From positions 91,965,093 through 92,029,092 of the forward strand of contig CM056724.1 of the NCBI GenBank assembly GCA_029844215.1: a stretch of DNA of 64,000 nt, read 5' to 3'. A program made the translations under genes and the position numbers. The notes below the pieces were generated by a model. The model saw only the letters and a list, made by a program, of their open reading frames with translations, was not told the DNA's origin and searched no databases. The DNA is from Przewalskia tangutica. Its lineage: Eukaryota; Streptophyta; Magnoliopsida; Solanales; Solanaceae. This document shows, in pieces, positions 1-9,650 of the stretch; position 1 is the stretch's first letter; every line of letters starts with the position of its first letter.

Positions 1-1140
1 ATTCCTTTTCAATCCAAGTTCTTAGGTCTAGCATGTTATATAGTAATAAACAACTTAACAATTATAACCACCTTAGTCCACTCTTTAAATAACATGCGAC
101 GACTAAACTAGTAACTAAATTGAATTACAATCTTAAAGGCTAAATCATGCAATTTTCGGATTCCATCCAACTATTCCATAACATATATCATTCTTCATAA
201 TATAATCCACATGATCATTTCTAACTACTACAACATGAAATCTTGAATTATAATAGTAAGACGGAGATTAATACCTTCTTAAGCTCAAAATGCTCCAAAA
301 CCCTAAGTCAATCCTTAGCAACTCCAACTCCTTTTCTTAATGTTCCAATCCGCTATTTTCGACCCTTAGAAGCTTGTGAAAAACTCCTCTTCTATTTCCA
401 ACTTCAAAGTTGAAGAACACCTTAGGGTTTCGCCTTGCGACTAACGTAAAACGCTGCTTTTTCGAAATCTTTCTATTGAGATATCCTTACAATACCCTTA
501 GGGACCTTGGGTTTAAGTCTTGTGGCTAATGGACAACATTTGCAAAATTTTTGTGTGAAAAGTTCCTCAAAACCGAGAGCACAAGTTCTTGCACAAGATT
601 AGTTCTTGAAAAATTTCACTAAGTGTAGAATGCTCAAGTCTTGCTACTAGTAGTATACTTATAACACAATGGAGGGCTTGGATAACAACACTTGTTAAAA
701 TTGGAGGGAAGAGATCAAGCCAAATGGCTCTTGACTTGGTCAACTATGTCAAGCTCTAGCAAGACTAATCTTTTACCTTAGTCAATGACCATTATGCCCT
801 TGCATAAATTCGACCAAGCCATGTGGGGAGGTGCCACGTGTCGCCCTCTCATTCGTCCATAAAAATTCCGCAACCCTCGTGGGCCCCACAAAACGTAAAA
901 TTTCTCGGGTGGGCCCCACGTGACCAAATCCTTAAAAATAGATTTCCATAATATTAATAAGTTCCATACTCTTCAATTAATGCATTTTGAGAACCTAATT
1001 CTCACCAACGAACATTTTTCCTTTCCGACGTTCGGAAGATTTTCCGTCGGAAAAACAATTCTTCCTTTCGTACTAATTTCAAGTCTTGAGTTCCTTACGT
1101 ACATTCTATTAAACATGTCCTGGAGTTACGGGGTGTAACA
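1..1140 (-). mobile_element. Element A, 3' LTR (cut by window edge)
   Basis: Right-hand part (U3 side in element orientation) of a long LTR on the minus strand. It ends on the plus strand with GGGGTGTAACA, the complement of the family start TGTTACACCCC. It is nearly identical to 4590-5732, which fixes both as the two LTRs of one element. A TATA-like TTATAAGTATAC lies on the minus strand near 653-665, upstream of a conserved leader that includes the inverted repeat at 399-412. The small ORFs here (for example 920-1138) recur in the other LTR and look non-coding. The rest of the LTR and the left target duplication are outside the window. Confidence 0.9.
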
Positions 1141-1153
1141 TTCTTCCCCCCTT
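1141..1153 (-). other. Element A polypurine tract
   Basis: Minus strand AAGGGGGGAAGAA directly abuts the TGTTACACC start of the 3' LTR. Plus-strand DNA synthesis of LTR retrotransposons starts from such a tract. The same tract sits at the same place in C, D, E and F. Confidence 0.9.
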
Positions 1154-1808
1154 AGAAACATTCGTCCCCGAATGTTCTTTCGGAGTCCAATCTAAATAGA
1201 TAGCGACATAGTCTCCCTTCATACAACATATGCCACCCATGACCACATAACAACTTATACTAAGACGTCAACCTTGGCACTCACGGCCAACTAGCCCATA
1301 CTCATAATGACCTCAAAGTCGGTCATAATCCTCTCTACTAGGTCTACTAGTGGTCCGACGATCAGATCATCACCGGGAAACCCTCATATTCCCGCTCAGC
1401 TACCACCCCACACATGCACGGGTGTAGTTACCTCGAAAGGTTCTAATGGATTCAGGCTCTACTCCTTCCGTACTTCCAACTCTTACTAGCATACATACAT
1501 AACTTCCATACCGATTTTGGCCTCGAATCTTTGAGGTCACTCTATAAAACAATATAAGGCCATTTCCGGCCACGACTGGTGGAACGCGTCCACGAACAGA
1601 AACAATTAACTAGACTTGGGCCTTGCACCTCGTGACCGTCACGTGGCGGAACTACTACCAACTGATCCCACTGTTCCGGGCTATGGGCGACCCGCATAGG
1701 TCTTCACCCGTCCCACCGTCGCACTTAACTCTTATTCTTGGTCTATAATAAATCTTTCTGCAGAAGACCTTGGCGAGAATTCATTAACTGCTCCATACCT
1801 TCCGGTAT

Positions 1809-1994
1809 TTAGTTAGTCTTTACCAACTCTTGGTAATATAAAATCATTCTAGGCAACACGCGCGTCGACTTCATACATAACTCCGTATAGATGTATGTCA
1901 CAATACCAACTATACTATAATCATTTCCAACACGGATACATAATCCACATAGTCCTTCCCGGTCATCACGCTTTTCTCCGTAGGCGATCAACAT
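1809..1994 (-). CDS. Short ORF conserved in A, B and D (unknown)
   Basis: A 61-codon frame lies where gag-bearing relatives begin gag. I do not recognise the product and see no domain. A related frame occurs in D (39805-39987), sharing a G-L-C-I-x-V-G start, an I-V-G core, Y-I-Y-T and a V-L-P-R-M block. The indels between A and D in the aligned part appear to be multiples of three. B has a similar frame with a shift. This hints at a small protein, but nucleotide homology of a non-coding leader could give the same picture. The ATG is not conserved in D. Confidence 0.35.
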   Translation of the reverse strand: MLIAYGEKRDDREGLCGLCIRVGNDYSIVGIVTYIYTELCMKSTRVLPRMILYYQELVKTN

Positions 1995-2087
1995 AACTCG
2001 TTAGGAGAGACGACCCTAACGACACGGCTCTATCGCACGATCTCGAGTGAGAAGAATGGAAACCAATCCTAAATGTCCTGCAGCCTC

Positions 2088-2121
2088 GATTATAGATGTG
2101 GTGCACAACACACCGATAATC
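2088..2121 (-). promoter_or_regulatory. Leader hairpin with GTGCAC loop (element A)
   Basis: On the element strand GATTATCGGTGTG and CACATCTATAATC form a 13-bp stem with one C/U mismatch and one G-U pair. The eight-nt loop TTGTGCAC contains the palindrome GTGCAC. It lies about 40 nt downstream of the primer site. The same structure is in B, C, D, E and F. Inferred role: RNA dimerisation or packaging signal. Confidence 0.6.
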
Positions 2122-2162
2122 AAGACTTACTAGACACGGTCAGACACTTTCCGAGGACTAAT

Positions 2163-2175
2163 CGCTTCGATACCA
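2163..2175 (-). other. Element A primer binding site
   Basis: Minus strand TGGTATCGAAGCG lies four bases inside the 5' LTR end. It corresponds to the initiator tRNA-Met site TGGTATCAGAGC seen intact in B, D and F. Here both CAG triplets read as CGA, a change also found in E and C. Confidence 0.8.
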
Positions 2176-2179
2176 CTTT

Positions 2180-5100
2180 TGTCACGACCACCTCGGGCCA
2201 TGATCGGTGCCCTACCAGGCACCCTTAAAACATACAACATAATAAATCTTGGAAAAATAAGTAACACATTTTTTTTTCTTAAAACCAAGGCAAAGCCGAT
2301 AAGGCTGCCGTAATATAAATCACCCAAAAAGGGCTTACACTATCCAAAAATGTAATTACAACTCTAACCAGTCCAAATACACGTGAATACGACCTCTAAG
2401 ATTTGAACACCTACTATGACGGACAAGGCCCCGCTGCACTGAATATACATAGCCATGACAACTCCAAACATTGGAGCCATCTCAAAATCTCAACCAGATC
2501 CTAAGCTCATGGATCCATAATCGTACCTAAACTGCGGACATGAACGCGGCCCAGGGGGTCGATAACAAAAATTGAATATGGAATGTAAATAAAGTACAAG
2601 AAATGATCATAATCAGATAAAAGAATGACGAGCAAGTCTAAAAGTACATACGGATCCTCGCCGTGTCATTACCACTTATGAACTTAATTGCATATCATTA
2701 TCTTTTCCATTCCATTAAGAGTTATAGCCATGTCTTACGTACATACTTAGGAGAAGTCATTAAGTTTATTACCATCTAACTTACTTATCTTTCATAAACT
2801 AATCCGACTCTTTACGGAGGACGCTTATATCGCCTGCCCAAACCGGGACGCGATAAAGTCACATAGTGCGCCTTAAAGGTATCTTGCCCCATCTCTCGGT
2901 CGATAATGTCATATAGTGCGCGTAAAGGTATCTCGCCCGCCCATCTCTCGGTCGATAATGTCATATAGTGCGCGCAGGTATACCGCCCGACCCATCTCTC
3001 GGGTCGATAATGTCATATAGTGCGCGTAGGTATCTTGCCCGCCCATCTCTCGGTCGATAATGTCATATAGTGCGCGTGCAGGTATCCGCCCGACCCGTCT
3101 TCGGTCGATAATGTCATATAGTGCGCGTGAAGGTATCTTGCCCGCCCGTCTGCGGTCGATAATGTCATATAGTGCGCGTGAAAGGTATACCGCCTGCCCG
3201 TCTCTCGGTCGATAATGTCATATAGTCTTCCGTAAGGTATCTTGCCCACCCATCTCCGGGTCGATAATGTCATATAAAACCCGAATTTAACCCAACGTAT
3301 TTCAGACCTCTACTCCTTTAGAAAGACTCTTTTCAAATAAAACTTCTCGGATACTAACAACCGTAGTATCAAGTCATCTCTACCTTTCGGGACAAGTCAC
3401 AATACCTTTTAGAAATACAATTACGCTTCTAAATCAAGTGACTTCTTTCTTAAAAACCTTAAGCAATTGGTACCTTTAAAACAATTTGCCCTTCTTTATT
3501 TCAAATCATTTCTTGTTTATGTTACTGAAGAAAACCATTCTCTTAACCTCCCATAAAGTTATTATAACCAACTTCCCATAAAGCCGTCATACTAACCTTA
3601 TGCCTTAAACTAATTCATTCGTTTTATAACCAAGAGACTTATACTTTCAAATCAAATCACATAGCTTTCAAAATACTTCAAGTCTCTTAACTTTTAAGAA
3701 AACAAGTTTCAAAGTCTTAAAAACTTCATACGTAAACTCTTTTAAATTAAGTAACTTATACTTTGGTGCGTTGTGAATAAGTTATACTTATTTATACGAT
3801 CTTATTCAAGTAGCCATGATCTAGAAAATGTAATACAATTTTGTCTTATCTTAGCTTCTATGCAGATGGAGAATTCTACTTGTTTTAACATAATTAATTG
3901 TCATTACATTTTCCTTTATTAACGCTGCAATGGCTTGTTCGATACTTATTCTCATTCGTACGTAAATTAGCCAAGTCAACTCGACTCCAAATACTTCCTA
4001 ACGACTCTTACCAACATCCCCCATAAGACTTGGTAAGGACTTAAGATTTCTTAGACGTAGCTTTTACATAGAGTAAATCAACATAACTACCTCTTAACTT
4101 CTAAGAGTAGACGGAATCATGAAATACTACTACATGTATATTTCATACATAGAATCATGCCAAAGGAAGGAAGAGGTTCACATACCTCGCGACGATTATC
4201 GACAAGTAGCAAAAAGCTCCAAAGTACTTCAACCTTGCTAGCTATTCCATCCTTCAAGTAGAATACGCTATACTTGGTACTTCAACCTAAATTGGCCATA
4301 ATCGTCCATTAACCTCTAGCTTCGAACGTAGAATATTCTAAGTGCTAAGTCACTAAATTCTACGGAAAATCGGACAACACTTCCTTTGTTTCTACATACT
4401 TTGCCACCTTTTTCAAGGCCGAATACAATAACCAAACACGCCACATTTAAGGCTCAACAAATCAGCTAACCAAAGGGGATTACACGCCTTAACAGGACGT
4501 GTAAAATTCCGCCCCACAAATTACATTAAACTAGTCCACAATACAAATGTCAATTCGGCCAAAAAGTGCAACAACTTATCAACCTTTCCAATTCCTTTTC
4601 AATCCAAGTTCTTAGGTCTAGCATGTTATATAGTAATAAACAACTTAACAATTATAACCACCTTAATCCACTCTTTAAATAACATGCGACGACTAAACTA
4701 GTAACTAAATTGAATTACAATCTTAAAGGCTAAATCATGCAACTTTCGGATTCCATCCAACTATTCCATAACACATATCATTCTTCATAATATAATCCAC
4801 ATGATCATTTCTAACTACTACAACATGAAATCTTGAATTATAATAGTAAGACGGAGATTAATACCTTCTTAAGCTCAAAATGCTCCAAAACCCTAAGTCG
4901 ATCCTTAGCAACTCCAACTCCTTTTATTAACGTTCCAATATGCTATTTGCGACCCTTAGAAGCTTGTGAAAAACTCCTCTTCTATTTCCAACTTCAAAGT
5001 TGAAGAACACCTTAGGGTTTCGCCTTGCGACTAACGTAAAAACGTCGTTTTTCCGAAATCTTTCTATTGAGATATCCTTACAATACCCTTAGGGACCTTG

Positions 5101-5732
5101 GGTTTAAGTCTTGTGGCTAATGGAAAACATTTGCAAAAATTTTGTGTGAAAAGTTCCTCAAAACCGAGAGCACAAGTTCTTGCACAAGACTAGTTCTTGA
5201 AAAATTTCACTAAGTGTAGAATGCTCAAGTCTTGCTACTAGTAGTATACTTATAACACAATGGAGGGCTTGGATAACAACACTTGTTAAAATTGGAGGGA
5301 AGAGATCAAGCCAAATGGCTCTTGACTTGGTCAACTATGTCAAGCTCTAGCAAGACTAATCTTTTACCTTGGTCAATGACCATTATGCCCTTGCATAAAT
5401 TCGACCAAGCCATGTGGGGGAGGTGCCACGTGTCGCCCTCTCATTCGTCCATAAAAATTCCGCAACCCTCGTGGGCCCCACAAAACGTAAAATTTCTCGG
5501 GTGGGCCCCACGTGACCAAATCCTTAAAAATAGATTTCCATAATATTAATAAGTTTCATACTCTTCAATTAATGCATTTTGAGAACCTAATTCTCACCAA
5601 CGAACATTTTTCCTTTCCGACGTTCGGAAGATTTTCCGTCGGAAAAACAATTCTTCCTTTCGTACTAATTTCAAGTCTTGAGTTCCTTACATACATTCTC
5701 TTAAACATGTCCTGGAGTTACGGGGTGTAACA
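2180..5732 (-). mobile_element. Element A, 5' LTR (3.55 kb)
   Basis: Runs on the plus strand from TGTCACGACC to GGGGTGTAACA, giving the usual TGT...ACA ends on the element strand. Its last 1.1 kb repeats 1-1140 with very few differences, so the insertion is fairly recent. It carries a nine-copy tandem array (2847-3277), the family doublet of a GTTATAA/CTTTATGGG motif near 3546-3600, the block around 4500 complementary to GTGTAATCCCC, and a second copy of the inverted repeat at 4989-5002. The ratio of LTR (3.5 kb) to body (1 kb) is extreme and typical of LARD-like elements. Confidence 0.9.
2847..3277. repeat. Tandem array in element A LTR, about 52-bp unit x 9
   Basis: Units contain GTCGATAATGTCATATAG followed by a GCGCG and a CTTGCCCGCCC-like segment. 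Unit length varies by a few bases through loss or gain of G/C runs. The array sits between conserved LTR blocks, in the same place as unrelated arrays in C, E and F. An 86-codon ORF on the minus strand (3013-3273) is a by-product of the repeat. Confidence 0.9.
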
Positions 5733-6197
5733 GAGGTATTTTCAGTATTTTCCAGTTTCGCATACTTAGTACATATCAGTAATCGAATTTCTTCCTGGCC
5801 GCTCACGCCATTGCAGTGGTAGAAGGTGGTGGATCCTGATTCTTAGGATCACTGGTCTGGTGTCAGAAGCTCCATTCCTCCGGAGACTTGTTTTGTTGGT
5901 ACGGTTTTCCCTGATGCTATAGGTATTATGTACATTCAGGGGTATGGCGGGGCCCTGTCCCGCCACAGTTGTTATTCCTAGAGGTCTGTAGTCACGTTTG
6001 TGGTTTGGGCTGTAAGGACAAGTTGTACTTTTGATTAAGTATATTTTTTTTTATGGAAGGCAGCCTTATCGGCTTGCCAGTGATGTTTACTTTATACAGG
6101 TTATGTGTTATGTATGTTCCGCTGCTATTCTCTGATGTAAACCTGACGGGGTGCCCCGGTAGGGAACCAGTCGCGACCCCGGGGTTGGGTCGTGACA
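5733..6197 (+). mobile_element. Element X, 3' end of a plus-strand LTR
   Basis: About 465 bp of LTR sequence ending GGTCGTGACA, with the family blocks CATACTTAGTAC, GCGGGGCCCTGTCCCGCCA and the terminal inverted repeat. Element A begins exactly at 5732/5733, so A was inserted in this LTR and the rest of X lies left of the window. No primer site follows 6197, so this is the outer end of a 3' or solo LTR. The sequence to its right is integrase-coding in the opposite direction, so X is itself an insertion. Confidence 0.8.
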
Positions 6198-6925
6198 TAC
6201 GCTCTGCCTGTCCATCGGTCTGAGGATCAAAAGCGGTACTTAGACTCACATATGTCCCTAACCCCTTCTGGAAAGACCTCCAGAAGTTAGCCATAAACTG
6301 GGCTCCTCTGTCTGATATAATAGATATAAGAACTCTGTGCAGTTTCAAAATCTCCCTGATATACAGTCTAGCATAATCCTCAGCCGAATACGTAGTCCTG
6401 ACTGAAAGAAAGTGGGTTGATTTCGTCAGCATGTCTACAATAACTCAGATGGAATCACACTCCCTCTGAGTACGAGGTAACCCTGTAACAAAATCCATGT
6501 TGATCACCTCCCACTTCCATATCGGAATATCAATCGCCTACAATAGCCCACCGACTTCTGGTGCTCAACATTGACCTGCTGACAATTCAGACACTGAGCA
6601 ACAAACCTTGCCACGTCCCTCTTCCGGCCATCCCACCAATACATACATCTGAGTTCATGGTACATCTTAGTCGACCCCGAATGAATAGAGTAACGAGCAC
6701 TGTGTGCCTCCCCCAGAATCTGTTGACGAAGTCCTGCAACATCGGGAACACACAATCTGCCCTCGTATCTTAGCACCCCATCTGGCACTACCTCAAATAA
6801 ATTCTTCTCCTCTCGAGGAGCCGTATCTCGATACAATATCAGAACTGGATCCTCATACTGTCGCCTCTTCACCTCCTCAACGATGGAAGACTCGGCAACC
6901 TCACGAATCCGAATTCCTTAAGTGA
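6198..6925 (-). pseudogene. Ty3/gypsy integrase fragment (broken)
   Basis: Reading on the minus strand from 6925, a linker leads into an H-H-C-C zinc domain (H and H near 6735 and 6720, then C-L-N-C near 6585). After it comes the core domain with S-D-R-G-A-Q-F and a D-P-Q-T-D-G-Q-A-E-R block near 6215. That order and spacing match Ty3/gypsy integrases of the chromovirus type. The gene is dead: a frame change near 6540, in-frame stops near 6545 and 6450, and loss of the rest of the core where X is inserted at 6197/6198. Reverse transcriptase and RNase H are not recognisable upstream. It may belong to B or to an older element. Confidence 0.85.
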
Positions 6926-8340
6926 TGCCTCCCATAGCTGCTGGGATTTATAGGTTGTAACCTTACCGTGCTGCATCCGCACACAACCCAGCCAACACTC
7001 AAAGTGTTACAATAATAACCTAACCCTCTAGTCCCTCAAGCCTCAAGAGGGGTTAGAACTGTAGTCGTAGTCAATTTATCTTCCAATAACTGGAAACCTG
7101 TCTCATATTTCCGAAATATTCGGAGATATAATCTCAATTATGATTCCTGTTTCCATTTCTCTGTTGCAACCAAACTTGGTCACTATACTTAGATTCGACT
7201 CCTTTGCTTGTCTCATAGCTAAGACTTTCTGCCAACCACAATTTAGTGGGAGGCTTCCTTGATCTCGTCAAGTAGTAATCCTATTATTTTCCTCCAGCTC
7301 ATAGAGCTTATGAGGTGTTCAACCTCAATTCATGGTATTACATAATCCCATGGCTTGCCAAGATTTCTTATCGTTCGAGTGTCTACTCGTCGTACCTTTA
7401 TTTTTCATTACAAGTTGCCCTGGGGTCTCATACCTCCACGTATTTTTCCTACTATCCTTCTCGTCAGTACAGATTTTTGCCACCTCTCACCGAGGTGTCC
7501 TTACTGCCCATCATTCACTAATGGTCTTTACACTAGTCTGGGGTAACCATATCTCGTGCAACTTACATAACCATAGTTGCATTCTCTTTTATCATTCTGG
7601 TCATAACCCTTCCTTATGCTCATTATTAGTAAAATATTTCTATCTTGATTCTTGATCATACAGCTTCATTCATGCGTACTACCTGCATTTATATCCTTAC
7701 GACACTTATTCAACCATTTCCTAGTGTCGTCCTCAATTACCCCAACACAATACTTTTCCCACGGTTATCTAAAATTGTAACCTATGGCATGACGACACTG
7801 AAGACCTTACCAGTCTCATATCCTTCGCCTAACAACACGGGTACACATAACCCCATAATACGTAAAACTATCCTTTTACGTTGGGGAGAGAGCTTATCTC
7901 CCTTTCATAATCTTAATCATCAAGTGCCACCTTATAATCGTATAGATTCCAAAATCTACCAACGATGTCTTCTGTTTCCCATAGGCAGTACTCGCACTTA
8001 TCTTATTCCTGCCTCGCGCCTTTTTCCTGAAACCATTCGGAATGTCGTGGCCCTGACTGCCACACTAAACCAACTCCAAGTACCTCCAAGGGCACTTAAC
8101 ATGAACTTTTCCAATGACCGTACATTTTCATTTCCATCTCTAAACTCTTCAAATTCAATTATGTCATACTTTCTACATCAATTTACCCCAATGAACAAGT
8201 CACAGACTTACCAAAATCAAGTCACATAGACTTTTCAATTAATGATGTCAAAGAAGAAAGGATAATTCACTGGTTACAACCACTTCCATTCCTTTCCACT
8301 CGATATCGGCTTACCGTAAAACTGGAATCGAACCAATCTC
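6926..8340. other. Unassigned 1.4 kb between integrase remnant and element B body
   Basis: No LTR end, primer site or polypurine tract is visible. The longest open frame (7645-8229, plus) has no recognisable motif and a composition like frames on the back strand of element tails. The homology to A's internal region ends near 8340, just where a polypurine tract should be about 140 bp further on. This may be a deletion junction or an old insertion. Confidence 0.4.
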
Positions 8341-9269
8341 TCTCTGCAGTCAACATTGGCATAACAAGAGGCCAACTAGCTTGTACCCATAATGACCTCA
8401 AAGTCTGTCATATCAGCTCTACTAGGTCTGCTAGGGTCCGACGACTGTATCATTACCGGGCAATTATTATATACCCGCCCAGCTACCACCCATCACTCAC
8501 AGATGTATTCACCTCGAAAGGTTCTCATGGATTCATGCTCTATTCCTTTACACTTGGTTGCTCTCTTTCTTACTGGTCGTACTCTTTCCGTACTTCCAAA
8601 CTTATTCTAGCATACCTACATAACCTCCATACTGATTCTGGCCTCCAATCTTTGGAGTTACCATATTAAACAATATAAGGCCATTTCCGGCTCTCACGAC
8701 CTGGTTCCGGTGGAATGCGTCCACGAACCCGTAAAATAATTTAACTAGACTTGGGCCTTGCATCCTCGTGACCCTGTCACGTAGCGGGACTACTACCAAC
8801 TGATCCCAATCCATTTTAGGTTATGGGGCGACCCATAATAGGTTCTCAACCCGACCCACCGTCGTACTTAACTCTTACCATAAGTCTGAATTAAATCTTA
8901 TTGCCGATAAGGCCTTATATACCTAAGGTCTCGGCGGTTATCAATATTCTTAGGCTCGCAATTTCCATGCTCCAAGCCTACCTTATCAGTCCCCCCGTAA
9001 ACGGGTACAATAACTTCTCATAATATCATACTCGTGTTGTCTTGATCACAACAACCATTACTTACTCCATACAGATCTCATTCGTACCATTCTCTTAAGC
9101 ATACTACGTAGCTTAATCCATTAACATAGTCTTCCCTTAAGTTCCTTAATCATAACTTCTTAAGGGTTCATTTCCTTCTCAGACAGCTCATCATCTCCTA
9201 ATTTCTCAAATTAGCACGTAAAACTTTGATGAGAATTCATTAAACTGTTTTATACCTTTCCGGTATCTG

Positions 9270-9460
9270 TTTAGTCCTTACCAATTCTTGGTAATCCAAA
9301 ATCATTCTAGGCAACACGCTGCCTCGACTTCATACATAACTCCGTATAGCTGTATGTCATAATACCAACTATACTACAATTATTACCAACCTGGATACGC
9401 AATCCACATAATCTTTCCTGGGTCACTGATGCCTTTCTCGTAACAGCAATCAACCTAACT
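9270..9460 (-). pseudogene. Decayed copy of the A/D short ORF in B
   Basis: Codons around 9430-9330 match A and D (G-L-R-I-Q-V-G, S-I-V-G-I-M-T-Y, T-E-L-C-M-K-S), then one extra base near the CAG at about 9320 shifts the frame. The extra base lies at a CAG, the triplet that behaves oddly across this window, so the shift may be a sequencing artefact. Confidence 0.4.
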
Positions 9461-9553
9461 CGTTAGGGAGAGACGACCCTAACAACACAGCTCTATCGCA
9501 CGATCTCAGAGTGAGAAAAATGGAAACCAATCCTAAATGTCCTGCAGCCTCCT

Positions 9554-9587
9554 GATTATAGATGTGGTGCACAACACACCGATAATC
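9554..9587 (-). promoter_or_regulatory. Leader hairpin with GTGCAC loop (element B)
   Basis: Identical in stem and loop to the copy in A: 12 of 13 positions paired, loop TTGTGCAC. It is about 45 nt from the primer site. Confidence 0.6.
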
Positions 9588-9633
9588 AAGACTCTACTAG
9601 ACACGGTGTGTAGACTCTTTCCGAGGACTAACT

Positions 9634-9645
9634 GCTCTGATACCA
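9634..9645 (-). other. Element B primer binding site
   Basis: Minus strand TGGTATCAGAGC, a perfect 12-nt match to the complement of the initiator tRNA-Met 3' end, a few bases inside the LTR that starts at 9651. Confidence 0.9.
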
Positions 9646-9650
9646 CTTTT

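Larger units (their letters stand above)
1141..2179 (-). mobile_element. Element A internal region (about 1.04 kb, no gag-pol)
   Basis: The whole body between the LTRs is about 1 kb. It holds the primer site, a leader hairpin, a short reading frame (1809-1994) and a 3' tail shared with B, D and F. No capsid, protease, reverse transcriptase or integrase motif is visible, so the element would depend on proteins made elsewhere. Part of the tail present in B and D is missing here, which suggests an internal deletion. Confidence 0.85.
8341..9650 (-). mobile_element. Element B internal region, 5' part
   Basis: From the primer site leftward this follows the bodies of A and D: leader, hairpin, short-ORF region (about 9270-9460), then the tail. 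B and D align through the tail, while A lacks part of it. Matching blocks include the complement of the GTGGACGCGTTC segment near 8710 and the stretch 8380-8550, which parallels 1303-1470. Beyond 8340 it no longer matches, so the 3' end of B is missing or displaced. Confidence 0.75.

Noticed and set aside
3013..3273. 86-codon repetitive protein on the minus strand
   Set aside because: It is the translation of the 52-bp array and breaks wherever a unit changes length.
7645..8229. 194-codon open frame on the plus strand, the longest apparent ORF of the left side
   Set aside because: No recognisable motif, composition rich in Ser, Thr, Pro and Asn like other back-strand frames here, no copy elsewhere in the window, and it lies in a minus-strand element context.
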